Positions 48,984-57,732 of a stretch of 64,000 bases of DNA are shown here, piece by piece. This DNA comes from Nocardioides sp. zg-1230. GTDB lineage: Bacteria > Actinomycetota > Actinomycetes > Propionibacteriales > Nocardioidaceae. Position 1 is the stretch's first letter, and every line of letters starts with the position of its first letter. The position numbers were made by a program, and so were the translations under genes. The DNA lies in assembly GCF_013155335.1 (NCBI RefSeq), contig NZ_JABJQZ010000008.1, positions 186,001 through 250,000 on the forward strand, given 5' to 3'. The notes under the pieces are model-generated. The model saw nothing but the letters and a program-made list of their open reading frames with translations. It was not told the DNA's origin and did no database searches.

Positions 48984-50237
48984 TCAGCAGCTGGATCGCT
49001 TCTCGGCCGCCTTGCAGGTGTCGTTGCCGCCACGACCGCGGGCGATGTCGAAGCCGAGACCACCGTCGAGCCGGTCGGGCTGGCTCGAGCCGGTCATCAC
49101 GTCGGCCCCGCCGCGGCCGTAGATCATCGCGCGGTAGTCGGGGTGGGCGGTGATGACCTCGGAGTCGTTGCTGCCCTTGAAGATCGACAGCGTCCGGGCC
49201 GGGAGCACGATGTCGCTGAAGCCGTTGATCTTCCCCTCGATGGTGAAGGGGAGGTCGCGGACCGTCGTCCTCCTCGTCTGGTCGAGGCGCAGGGTGGGCT
49301 TGATCGCCGGGTTGGAGTTGGGAAGCAGGCGGAGCTTGTCCTGGCCGCCGTGACCCCGGGCGGAGAAGCCGGACTCGGCGGGGATCGGGAAGGTGACGGT
49401 GTCGACGCCGCTGCCGCCGCGGAACTCCTGGTGGAGCTCCGAGGTCGAGCCCAACGTGTCGGCGCCGCTCCCGCCGACGAAGATGTCGGAGCCGAGGCTG
49501 CCGGTCAGGGTGTCGTCGCCCGCGTCGCCGTAGAGCCGGTCGTTGCCGAGAGCGCCAGAGGTGTCCGCGACGATCGTGTCGTCGCCGCCCCGGCCGAAGA
49601 TCGTGTCGTCGCCACCGCGCGCAGCGATGACGTCGGCGGAGTTGGTGCCCTTGACGGTGTCGCCGAAGGGCGAGCCGACGAGGCGGATGCCGCCGTTGAA
49701 CCCGGTGACGGTGTCGCTGCCGTCGGCGGCGATCGGGACGGTCGCTGCGGCGCGGAAGTCCACCACCACCGGGGCCACGGCGTTGACGTAGGTGACGCCG
49801 TCGAGACGCACGGCGGTGCCCTCGCTGGCCGGGCGCGGGTCGTAGCCGAGGTCGATCGTGTCGTCGCCGGTGCCGCCGGAGAGGGTGTCGCCCTTCTTCA
49901 CGACCCGGCCGAACTGGTCGAGCCGCACGAGGTCGGTCTCGCCGTAGAGGCGGTCGTTGCCCTCGCCGCCGAGGATCGTGTCGGCGCCGTCACCGCCGCA
50001 GATCACGTCGTTGCCGCCGAGGCCGCGGATGGTGTCGTTGCCGCCCCGGGCGAGGACCACGTCGCGCTGGGGCGTGCCGGTGATCGAGTTCGCCCGGGCG
50101 TTGCCGACGATCGTGGCCTTGAGGCCGGCACAGCTCGGTGGCGTGGCCCCGGCGGGGCCCCCGAGGACGACGAGCGGCGTGGTCACGAGCGCGACCAGTG
50201 CGAGCGTGGGGACCAGCCGGCGAGCCCTGCGTGACAT
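48984..50237 (-). CDS. Secreted RTX-type calcium-binding repeat protein
   Basis: The 417-residue protein has a signal peptide (1-32) and many GGxGxDxUx-type nonapeptides, densest at about 48-100 (GGNDTIRGLGGNDVICGGDGADTILGG) and 225-300 (GGDDTIFGRGGDDTIVAD) and again at the C-terminus. RTX repeats bind calcium in a beta-roll and fold outside the cell. No enzyme domain is seen, so a surface or matrix role is likelier. The start is ATG 50237 (MSRRARRLV). It sits between the kinase and ligA on the same strand, with a 79-base gap to ligA. Confidence 0.85.
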   Translation of the reverse strand: MSRRARRLVPTLALVALVTTPLVVLGGPAGATPPSCAGLKATIVGNARANSITGTPQRDVVLARGGNDTIRGLGGNDVICGGDGADTILGGEGNDRLYGETDLVRLDQFGRVVKKGDTLSGGTGDDTIDLGYDPRPASEGTAVRLDGVTYVNAVAPVVVDFRAAATVPIAADGSDTVTGFNGGIRLVGSPFGDTVKGTNSADVIAARGGDDTIFGRGGDDTIVADTSGALGNDRLYGDAGDDTLTGSLGSDIFVGGSGADTLGSTSELHQEFRGGSGVDTVTFPIPAESGFSARGHGGQDKLRLLPNSNPAIKPTLRLDQTRRTTVRDLPFTIEGKINGFSDIVLPARTLSIFKGSNDSEVITAHPDYRAMIYGRGGADVMTGSSQPDRLDGGLGFDIARGRGGNDTCKAAEKRSSC

Positions 50238-50316
50238 GGTGACGACCTTTCGCTGTGGGCGCCCGAGACGGCACCTCGTTGGGTGGGACACCGCGGTCCG
50301 GTCGAAAGTTGTCACC

Positions 50317-52449
50317 TCACGCCAGCGCGTCGGGCCCCTTCTCCAGCAGCACCGTGAACTGGTCCTCGTCGAGCACCGGCACGCCGAGCTGCTCGGCCTT
50401 GTCGGCCTTGGACCCGGCGTTGTCGCCGACCACGACGTAGTCGGTCTTCTTCGACACCGACCCCGACGCCTTGCCGCCGCGGCTGATGATCGCCTCCTTC
50501 ACCGAGTCGCGGGTGTAGTGCTGCAACGAGCCGGTGGCCACGATCGTGAGGCCCTCGAGCGTGCGCGGCACCGACGCGTCCCGCTCGTCGGCCATCCGGA
50601 CCCCGGCGGCCTGCCACTTGCGCACGATCTCGTTGTGCCAGTCGGCGTCCGGGCCGTCGAACCACTCGCGCACCGACGCGGCGATGGTGGGCCCGACACC
50701 CTCCGTGCCGGCCAGCTCCTCCTCCGAGGCGTCACGGATCGCTGCCATGGACCCGAGCTCGGTGGCCAGGGCCCGGGCGGCGGTCGGACCGACGTGGCGG
50801 ATCGACAGGGCGACCACGACCCGCCACAGCGGGACGTCGAGGCGGGTGGCGAGGTTGTCGAGCAGTCGCTGGCCGTTGGCCGAGAGCTGCGGCCCCTCCT
50901 CACCCTTCTTCGGGGCCCGGGTGAACAGCTGGGTGCGGACCAGCTTGTCGGCAGTGAGGTCGAAGATGTCGCCCTCGTCCTCCATCACGCCCGCGTCGAG
51001 CAGCGCGTGGGCGGCCTCCGAGCCGAGTCCCTCGATGTCGAAGGCACCGCGGCCGGCGACGTGGAAGACGCGGTCGAGCAGCTGGGCCGGGCACTTGCGG
51101 TGGTTGGGGCAGCGGAGGTCCTTGTCGCCCTCCTTCTGCTGCACCAGCTCGGTGCCGCAGGACGGGCAGTGGGTGGGCATCACCCACTCCGGGAGGTCGT
51201 CGGGACGCAGCGCCAGCACGGGGCCCAGGATCTCGGGGATGACGTCCCCGGCCTTGCGCAGGATGACGGTGTCGCCGGGGCGCACGTCCTTGCGACGGAC
51301 CTCGTGGGCGTTGTGGAGGGTGGCCCGCTCCACCGTGGAGCCGGCCACCTTGGTGGGCTCCATGACGCCGAAGGGGGTCACCCGGCCGGTGCGTCCGGTG
51401 TTGACCTCGATCGACAGCAGCAGCGTGTTGACCTCCTCGGGCGGGTACTTGTAGGCGATCGCCCACCGCGGCGCACGGCTCGTCGAGCCGAGCCGTCGCT
51501 GCAGCGCGACGTCGTCGACCTTGACGACGAGCCCGTCGATCTCGTGCTCGACGATGGTGTGCCGGTGCTCGCCCACGTGCTCGATCCACGCCTCGACCTC
51601 CGCCAGCGTCGGGACCACCTTCACCTGGTCGGAGGTCGGCAGGCCCCATGCCCGCAGCGCGTCGTACGCCGTGCTCTGCGAGGTCGGCTCGAAGCCGTCG
51701 CGCGCCCCGATGCCGTGGCACACCATGCCCAGGTCGCGGGTGGCGGTGACCCGCGGGTCCTTCTGCCGCAGCGAGCCGGCCGCGGCGTTGCGCGGGTTGG
51801 CGAACATGGGCTTGCCGGCGTCGGCCATGGAGGCGTTGAGCCGCTCGAAGCCCTGCGTCGGGAGGAACACCTCGCCCCGGACCTCCAGCAGCGCCGGGAC
51901 CGGGTGGTCGTCGTTCGCGACCAGCCGGTGCGGCACCGACGCGATGGTGCGTACGTTGGGCGTCACGTCCTCACCGGTGCGCCCGTCGCCGCGGGTCAGC
52001 GCGCGCACGAGGCGACCGTCCTCGTAGAGCAGGTTGATCGCGAGGCCGTCGACCTTGAGCTCGCACAGCAGCGCCGGCGACTCGATGCCCTCGCGCAGGA
52101 TGCGTGCGTGCCAGGCGCCGAGCTCCTCGAAGGTGAAGGCGTTGTCGAGGCTCTCCATCCGCTGGAGGTGGTCGACCGCGGTGAACTCGGTGGACACCGC
52201 TCCACCGACCTTCTGGGTGGGCGAGTCGGGCGTACGCAGCTCGGGGAACTGCTCCTCCAGCGACTCGAGCTCGCGCAGCCGCACGTCGAACTCGGCGTCG
52301 GACAGCGTGGGGTCGTCGAGGACGTAGTAGCGCCAGCGGGCGTCGTCGACCTGCTCGCTGAGCTCCTGGTGGCGCTCGCGCGCCTCGGGCGGGGCGGAGG
52401 CCACCGTCGCGGCGGTGGCCTCGAGGTCGGGCTGCTCGCTCGTGCTCAT
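50317..52449 (-). CDS. ligA: NAD-dependent DNA ligase
   Basis: The 710-residue enzyme seals nicks in DNA replication. Domains in order: Ia, adenylation domain with the catalytic lysine in CELKVDGLAINLLYEDGRLV, OB fold (about 340-420), zinc finger CPSCGTEL...CPNHRKC, helix-hairpin-helix region (about 480-600) and a C-terminal BRCT domain (about 625-700; LEGLTIVATGSL). Start ATG 52449 (MSTSEQPDL); the longer frame upstream runs into the TetR control region. It is divergent from the TetR gene. Confidence 0.97.
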   Translation of the reverse strand: MSTSEQPDLEATAATVASAPPEARERHQELSEQVDDARWRYYVLDDPTLSDAEFDVRLRELESLEEQFPELRTPDSPTQKVGGAVSTEFTAVDHLQRMESLDNAFTFEELGAWHARILREGIESPALLCELKVDGLAINLLYEDGRLVRALTRGDGRTGEDVTPNVRTIASVPHRLVANDDHPVPALLEVRGEVFLPTQGFERLNASMADAGKPMFANPRNAAAGSLRQKDPRVTATRDLGMVCHGIGARDGFEPTSQSTAYDALRAWGLPTSDQVKVVPTLAEVEAWIEHVGEHRHTIVEHEIDGLVVKVDDVALQRRLGSTSRAPRWAIAYKYPPEEVNTLLLSIEVNTGRTGRVTPFGVMEPTKVAGSTVERATLHNAHEVRRKDVRPGDTVILRKAGDVIPEILGPVLALRPDDLPEWVMPTHCPSCGTELVQQKEGDKDLRCPNHRKCPAQLLDRVFHVAGRGAFDIEGLGSEAAHALLDAGVMEDEGDIFDLTADKLVRTQLFTRAPKKGEEGPQLSANGQRLLDNLATRLDVPLWRVVVALSIRHVGPTAARALATELGSMAAIRDASEEELAGTEGVGPTIAASVREWFDGPDADWHNEIVRKWQAAGVRMADERDASVPRTLEGLTIVATGSLQHYTRDSVKEAIISRGGKASGSVSKKTDYVVVGDNAGSKADKAEQLGVPVLDEDQFTVLLEKGPDALA

Positions 52450-52504
52450 GGGCACAGTCTGCCGGTCTCGTGCGACACCGCGCCCCACGCTCCGGTCTGG
52501 ACCG

Positions 52505-52575
52505 GATGAAACACATTTGTTCCATCGGAATGCATCTGCCTACCCTGACGTTGTGGAACGAAACCGTTCCGTTTC
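52505..52575. promoter_or_regulatory. TetR promoter with tandem operator palindromes
   Basis: A -35 TTGTTC (52517-52522) and -10 TACCCT (52541-52546), 18 bases apart, lead to the TetR gene. Operator-like sites flank it: GATGAAAC-N6-GTTCCATC (52505-52526), GGAAC-N6-GTTCC (52555-52570) and an overlapping GAAAC-N6-GTTTC (52560-52575). The first covers the -35 and the second lies just after the -10, typical of a repressor controlling its own transcript. Confidence 0.7.
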
Positions 52576-52603
52576 ATCATGACCGCAGGACCGAGGAGCA
52601 GGC

Positions 52604-53212
52604 GTGACCCCGACCGAGACCGGCACCCGACCCCGCGTGGCGGGCGAGCGCGAGCTGGAGATCCTCGACGCGACCCTCGAGGTGCTCGCCGACGTCGGCT
52701 ACGACCTGCTCACCATGGATGCCGTCGCCGCCAGGGCGAAGGCGTCCAAGGCCACCCTGTACCGACGCTGGCGGGGCAAGCCCGAGCTCGTCGTCGCCGC
52801 GGTCACCCAGCACCACACCACCACCGCGACCGCCCCCGACACCGGCACCCTCCGCGGCGACCTGCTCGCGGCCTACTGCGGCAGCGGAGGCATCAGCGAC
52901 CCGCGGGCCCAGGCGGTGCTCGCCGCGGTCGTCACCGCGATGGGCCGCGACCCGGAGTTCGCCGAGATCTACCGCCGCGATTTCATCGCGCCCAAGATCG
53001 CGGCCTCCCGGGGCATCTACGAGCGGGCCCGCGAGCGGGGCGAGGTCCACCCCGACGCGGACCTCACGATCCTCGGCCCCTCGCTCGCCGGCATCGTGCT
53101 GCACCGGGCCTTCCTGCTCGGCGACCCCGTCACCCCCGAGCTCGTCGGACGGGTGCTCGACGAGGTCATCCTCCCGGCGGCGCTCCACGGACCCGCCTCC
53201 CCCACCGGCTGA
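52604..53212 (+). CDS. TetR-family transcriptional repressor
   Basis: The 202-residue protein has a TetR N-terminal HTH (about residues 14-60): EILDATLEVLADVGYDLLTMDAVAARAKASKATLYRRW. The C-terminal helical part (TetR_C_11-like; SDPRAQAVLAAVVTAMGRDPEF) would bind a ligand. The start is GTG 52604, with GAGGAG five to ten bases before it. The efflux pump follows after 75 bases, so ligand-induced efflux is likely. Confidence 0.93.
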   Translation: MTPTETGTRPRVAGERELEILDATLEVLADVGYDLLTMDAVAARAKASKATLYRRWRGKPELVVAAVTQHHTTTATAPDTGTLRGDLLAAYCGSGGISDPRAQAVLAAVVTAMGRDPEFAEIYRRDFIAPKIAASRGIYERARERGEVHPDADLTILGPSLAGIVLHRAFLLGDPVTPELVGRVLDEVILPAALHGPASPTG

Positions 53213-53287
53213 CCCACCACGTCCGGCGACCGCTGTCGGACCCCTCTGCTCCACTCGACCTGCACCACCATCCACGAAGGACGCTCC

Positions 53288-54907
53288 ATGACCGACAGCA
53301 CGCTGGTTGCCGACGAGGTGACCCCCGAGCAGCACAAGCGCTTGCGCTGGGCGCTCGTGCTCATCTCGCTCGCGCAGCTGATGGTGGTGCTCGACAGCAC
53401 CATCGCCAACATCGCCCTTCCCTACATCGGCACGGACCTCGACATCGACCAGGCCAACCTGCAGTGGATCGTCACGGGCTACGCCCTGACCTTCGGCGGC
53501 TTCCTGCTGCTCGGGGGCCGCCTCGCCGACCTCTACGGCCGCCGTCGCATCTTCATGGTCGGCGTGCTGCTGTTCGCCTTCGCCTCGCTCGTCGGCGGCT
53601 TCGCCCAGAACGAGGTCATGCTGCTCGGCGCCCGCGGCCTCCAGGGCCTCGGCGCCGCCCTGGCCTCGCCGGCCGCGCTCGCCCTCATCACCACCACGTT
53701 CCCGGCCGGGCGCGAGCGCAACCGCGCCTTCGCGGTGTACGCCGCCATGGCGGGCGTCGGTGCGGCCGTGGGGCTGATCCTCGGCGGCTGGCTGACCGGG
53801 CTCGACCCGATCCTCGGCCTCGAGGGCTGGCGCTACACGTTCCTCATCGTCGTCCCCATCGGGCTGGCCGCGGCCTTCTTCGCCCCGCGCTTCTTCGACG
53901 AGTCCGAGCGCCACACCGGGTGGCTCGACATCCCGGGCGCGATCACCGGCACCGGTGCCCTCCTCGCGATCGTCTACGGCCTGTCCCGCGCGGGCGACGA
54001 GCGCTATGGCTGGGGCGACACCACCACGGTCGCCAGCCTCGTCATCGGCGTGGCGCTCCTCGGCATCTTCCTGCTCGTGGAGTCCCGTGCCGAGCACCCG
54101 CTGATGCCCTTCCGCATCTTCCGCAGCAAGAACCGTGCGACCGCCTTCGCCGTGATGATGATCGTGCCGGCGGCGATGTTCGCGATGTTCTTCTTCCTCT
54201 CGCTCTTCATCCAGCTCGTCGTGGGCTACTCCCCGCTCACCACCGGCGTGGCGTTCCTGCCGTTCTCGATCGCGATGATCATCTCGGCCACCGCCGCCTC
54301 CCGGTTGATCAGCCACGTCGACCCGCGCTTCCTGTCCGGGGTCGGCACGCTGCTCTCGGCGGTCGCGCTCTACGGCTTCAGCCGGATCACCGTCCCGGAG
54401 GACCCGGCATCCATCCTCGCCTCGATGCCGACCGCCCTGGGCGGGCAGGGCGTCGCCCTCGGTGACGGCGTCAGCTACTGGACCCAGATCCTGCCGTTCG
54501 TCGTGCTGATGGCCTTCGGCATGGGGCTCAACTTCGTCCCCCTCACCCTCGTCGCCGTGCACCACTTGCGTGCGCAGGACACCGGCATCGGCTCGGGCGT
54601 GCTCAACACGATGCAGCAGGTGGGCGGCGCGCTGGGGCTTGCGACGCTCAGCACGGTGTCGCTGCACTTCGCACAGACACGGGCCGACGAGATCGCGCCC
54701 TCGATCGCGGCAGCCGCACCGCAGCTCGACCAGGCGGCTGTCGGCCAGCTGGCCTCGCTCGGCTCGTTCACCGAGGGCGCCACGATGGCCTTCTTCGTCG
54801 GCTCGCTGATGATGATCGCCGCCTCGGTGCTCGTCTGGCTGTTCCTCGACGTCAAGCACGAGGAGCTGGCGTCGGAGTCCGCGCCGGAAGGGGTCGGGGT
54901 CCACTGA
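53288..54907 (+). CDS. DHA2-family (14-span) MFS drug efflux transporter
   Basis: The 539-residue protein has about 14 spans. Family signatures: LQWIVTGYALTFGGFLLLGGRLADLYGRRR (motif A region at about 60-90), LDSTIANIALPYIG (span 1 motif), and GLQGLGAALASPAALALI (motif C-like). DHA2 pumps exchange H+ for cationic or lipophilic drugs. The start is ATG 53288. Paired with the TetR repressor, it is a probable inducible resistance pump; substrate not predictable. Confidence 0.92.
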   Translation: MTDSTLVADEVTPEQHKRLRWALVLISLAQLMVVLDSTIANIALPYIGTDLDIDQANLQWIVTGYALTFGGFLLLGGRLADLYGRRRIFMVGVLLFAFASLVGGFAQNEVMLLGARGLQGLGAALASPAALALITTTFPAGRERNRAFAVYAAMAGVGAAVGLILGGWLTGLDPILGLEGWRYTFLIVVPIGLAAAFFAPRFFDESERHTGWLDIPGAITGTGALLAIVYGLSRAGDERYGWGDTTTVASLVIGVALLGIFLLVESRAEHPLMPFRIFRSKNRATAFAVMMIVPAAMFAMFFFLSLFIQLVVGYSPLTTGVAFLPFSIAMIISATAASRLISHVDPRFLSGVGTLLSAVALYGFSRITVPEDPASILASMPTALGGQGVALGDGVSYWTQILPFVVLMAFGMGLNFVPLTLVAVHHLRAQDTGIGSGVLNTMQQVGGALGLATLSTVSLHFAQTRADEIAPSIAAAAPQLDQAAVGQLASLGSFTEGATMAFFVGSLMMIAASVLVWLFLDVKHEELASESAPEGVGVH

Positions 54908-54962
54908 TCGGGCGTCCGGCCCGATCGCCCATCCGACGTCGCCGCCGCCTCGAAGGAGGGTT

Positions 54963-55601
54963 GTGAGCGATCCCCTCCTGACGACGGCCGACGTCCCGGG
55001 CGAGCCGCGTGCGATGGTCCTGGTCCTCCACGGGGGCAAGCCCCGGTCGGACCGGGTCATCGGCACGACCAGCGCGTCGTGGCGCCGGGCCGCGTGGCTG
55101 CAGCGTGCGATCACGCCCCAGGCGCACGAGGCGGGCGTCGGCGTGTGGCTGGCGCGCTACCGGGTGCGCGGGTGGAACGGCGGCGCCGGCCCGGTGGCCG
55201 ACGCCCGGTGGGCGCTCGAGGAGCTTCGGTCCGCGCACGGCGACGTGCCCGTCGTGCTCCTGGGACACTCGATGGGTGCCCGGGTGGCGGTGCACGCGGC
55301 CGACGACCCGTCGGTCGTAGGGGTGGTCGGTCTGGCCCCGTGGTGGTCGGCCGACGACCCCGTCGCCACCCTGGCGGGTCGCGCGCTCCGGGCCGCCCAC
55401 GGGCGCCGCGACCGCATCACGTCGTTCCGCGAGACCACCCGCTACGTCGACCGTGCGCGCAGCGTCGCCGACAGCGTCGAGCTCCACGACATGGGCGGCC
55501 TCGGCCACTACATGCTGGCCGGGTCCCGGCGCTGGCACGACGTCGCGCTGACCTCCGTACTCGAGGTGCTCGCCGCCCGGGTCCCGCGCGCCGAGCGCTG
55601 A
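54963..55601 (+). CDS. Alpha/beta hydrolase
   Basis: The 212-residue protein is a small alpha/beta hydrolase: the strand AMVLVLHGGKP, the nucleophile elbow VVLLGHSMGARVA (Ser in GHSMG), and a C-terminal His in DMGGLGHYML. Esterase or related activity is likely; the substrate is unknown. Start GTG 54963 follows AAGGAGGG. It lies 55 bases after the efflux pump and could belong to that transcript. The shared hairpin at its stop is the terminator. Confidence 0.8.
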   Translation: MSDPLLTTADVPGEPRAMVLVLHGGKPRSDRVIGTTSASWRRAAWLQRAITPQAHEAGVGVWLARYRVRGWNGGAGPVADARWALEELRSAHGDVPVVLLGHSMGARVAVHAADDPSVVGVVGLAPWWSADDPVATLAGRALRAAHGRRDRITSFRETTRYVDRARSVADSVELHDMGGLGHYMLAGSRRWHDVALTSVLEVLAARVPRAER

Positions 55602-55631
55602 CCGGCCTCTAACCGGCCGCTGGCCGGTCAG
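55598..55631. terminator. Bidirectional terminator hairpin between convergent genes
   Basis: CTGACCGGCC (55598-55607) and GGCCGGTCAG (55622-55631) form a perfect ten-pair stem with a 14-base loop. Both stop codons (hydrolase TGA 55599-55601; MetE-like stop at 55628-55630) fall inside the stem. There is no U-run on either strand. Confidence 0.7.
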
Positions 55632-56617
55632 AGGTTGCGCGCCACGCTCGCCGAGAGGCGTACGGCCCGACCCGCCCAGTCCGCCGTCGCCCCGGCGAGG
55701 CCGCAGGTCGGCGTGATGACCAGCTGGTCACCGACGCCGTCGGGATCCAGGCCGAGCATGTCGAGCCAGCGCTGCACCCGCTCCGTGGTGCGCACGTCGG
55801 AGGCGTCGCCGGCCGGCGCGGTGGACGGTACGACGCCGAGCGCGGCGGTGCGGCCCGACTCCAGCGCCTCCGCAAAGGTGTCGAGGTCGGCCGGGCCGAG
55901 CATGTCGAGGTCGGCGGAGAGCCCGTGCACCCCGGTCCCCGCGACGAGCGACCACGGCGTCTGCGGGGCGCACGAGTGCACCCACGCCTCGCCGCCGCCG
56001 TCAGCGATGGCGGAGACCACCCACTCCAGGTGCGCCGCGGCCTCGGGGAGGTCGACGCTGCGGTGCCGGCCGTAGCCGCTGGCGGTCGGCACCTGCCCGG
56101 CCACGACCGCGGCCAGCGCCGGCTCGTCGAGCTGCACGATCCAGCGGTCGGCACCGCGGATCCGCCGACGCAGGTCGGCGAGGTGGGTGCGCACGCCCTC
56201 GGCGAGGGCCTGGGCGAGCTCCCGGCGCGCGCCGTGGTCGGCGAGCACCTTGTCACCTCGCGGCTTCTCGACCGTCGCCGCCAGCGTCCACGGTCCGATG
56301 ACCTGGGTCTTGAACGCCCCCTCGTAGTCCTGGGCCAGCTCCTCGACCGTGTCGAGGTCCTGCGCGAGCAGCGAGCGCGCACGACGGTGGTCGATCCCAC
56401 TGGCGTCGGTGAGCCGCCACCCGGCGGGCTGCAGGTCGGCACCGAGGCCCTCGACGACCGCAAGACCGCGCCCGGTCATCGCGGCCGTGACACCGCGGCC
56501 CGGCACCTCCGGCACGTGCGGCAGGTCGGGCAGCTCGCCCAGGACGAGGCGGGTCGCCTCTGCGTGGGCGCGGTCGGAGTCTCCGGGCATCGAGCCGACG
56601 CCGGTGGCACGCGTCAT
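55628..56617 (-). CDS. Short MetE-like methionine synthase (C-terminal catalytic domain only)
   Basis: The 329-residue protein corresponds to the C-terminal half of cobalamin-independent methionine synthase. Zinc ligands fit the family: His214 and Cys216 in EAWVHSCAPQ, and Cys305 in ITPTCGLAGA; Asp236 stands where full-length MetE has Glu. The N-terminal half that holds methyltetrahydrofolate in full MetE is missing, so the methyl donor is unknown. Stand-alone short MetE proteins (core-MetE) in other bacteria take methyl groups from corrinoids. ATG 56617 overlaps the mnmA stop (ATGA), so it is coupled to the tRNA-thiolation genes. Confidence 0.78.
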   Translation of the reverse strand: MTRATGVGSMPGDSDRAHAEATRLVLGELPDLPHVPEVPGRGVTAAMTGRGLAVVEGLGADLQPAGWRLTDASGIDHRRARSLLAQDLDTVEELAQDYEGAFKTQVIGPWTLAATVEKPRGDKVLADHGARRELAQALAEGVRTHLADLRRRIRGADRWIVQLDEPALAAVVAGQVPTASGYGRHRSVDLPEAAAHLEWVVSAIADGGGEAWVHSCAPQTPWSLVAGTGVHGLSADLDMLGPADLDTFAEALESGRTAALGVVPSTAPAGDASDVRTTERVQRWLDMLGLDPDGVGDQLVITPTCGLAGATADWAGRAVRLSASVARNL

Positions 56618-57717
56618 GCGGGGGCCCCGACCGCACGCGTGGAGGCGATGGTGGCTGAGCCGACGACGCGGGTGCCGTCGTAGATCACCGCGGCCTGACC
56701 GGGCGCGATGCCCTCGGCCGGGTCGAGGAGGTCGATCTCCACGCGGTCGCCGGAGACGACGACGACCGCCCGGTGCTCGGCGCCGTGAGCACGCAGCTGC
56801 ACGGTGCCCTCGACCCGCTCCGGGACCGTGCCGCACCAGCGCGGGCGCACCCCGGCCACGTGGTCCACTGCCAGGCGCTCGCGCGGACCGACGGTGACGG
56901 TGCCGCTGACCGGCTCGATGTCGAGCACGAACCGCGGCTTGCCGTCGGCCGCGGGCACGCCGAGCCGGAGGCCGCGGCGCTGACCGATGGTGAAGCCGTA
57001 GGTGCCGGTGTGGCTGCCGACCGTCTCCCCCGTCGTCGCGTCGACGATGTCCCCGCCGTGGTTGGGAGCGCGGTCGCCGAGCTTCTCGCGCAGCCAGCCG
57101 GCGTTGTCGCCGTCGGCGACGAAGCAGATGTCGTGCGAGTCGGGCTTGTCGGCCACCAGCAGGCCGCGTGCCTCGGCCTCGCGGCGCACGGTCGGCTTGT
57201 CGGTGTCACCGAGAGGGAAGAGCGAGTGTCGCAGCTGCTCCTGGTCGAGGACGCCGAGGACGTAGGACTGGTCCTTGGCGTGGTCGGTGGCGCGGTGCAT
57301 CTCGATGAGGCCGTCGGCCCCGGTGCGCAGCTGCGCGTAGTGCCCGGTCGCGACCGCGTCGAAGCCGAGCGCGAGGGCCCGGTCGAGAACGGCGGCGAAC
57401 TTGATCTTCTCGTTGCACCGCAGGCACGGGTTGGGCGTGCGCCCGGCGGCGTACTCGTCCATGAAGTCCTCCACGACGTCCTCGTGGAAGCGGTCGGAGA
57501 GGTCCCAGACGTAGAACGGGATGCCGATGACGTCGGCCGCGCGGCGCGCGTCGTTGCTGTCCTCGATCGTGCAGCACCCCCGCGCCCCGGAGCGGTACGA
57601 CGCCGGGTTGCGGCTCAGCGCAAGGTGCACGCCGGTCACGTCGTGCCCGGCCTCGACGGCGCGCGCGGCGGCGACGGCGGAGTCCACCCCGCCCGACATG
57701 GCGGCGACGACCTTCAT
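56614..57717 (-). CDS. mnmA: tRNA-specific 2-thiouridylase
   Basis: The 367-residue ATP pyrophosphatase puts sulfur on U34 of tRNA for Lys, Glu and Gln. The PP-loop AMSGGVDSAVAAARAVEAGHDV opens the protein; NPCLRCNEKIKF carries one catalytic cysteine and SHDICFVADGD the second. The C-terminal beta-barrel binds tRNA. ATG 57717. The cysteine desulfurase gene upstream (15-base gap) supplies sulfur. Confidence 0.96.
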   Translation of the reverse strand: MKVVAAMSGGVDSAVAAARAVEAGHDVTGVHLALSRNPASYRSGARGCCTIEDSNDARRAADVIGIPFYVWDLSDRFHEDVVEDFMDEYAAGRTPNPCLRCNEKIKFAAVLDRALALGFDAVATGHYAQLRTGADGLIEMHRATDHAKDQSYVLGVLDQEQLRHSLFPLGDTDKPTVRREAEARGLLVADKPDSHDICFVADGDNAGWLREKLGDRAPNHGGDIVDATTGETVGSHTGTYGFTIGQRRGLRLGVPAADGKPRFVLDIEPVSGTVTVGPRERLAVDHVAGVRPRWCGTVPERVEGTVQLRAHGAEHRAVVVVSGDRVEIDLLDPAEGIAPGQAAVIYDGTRVVGSATIASTRAVGAPA

Positions 57718-57732
57718 CCCCGACCCAACCCC

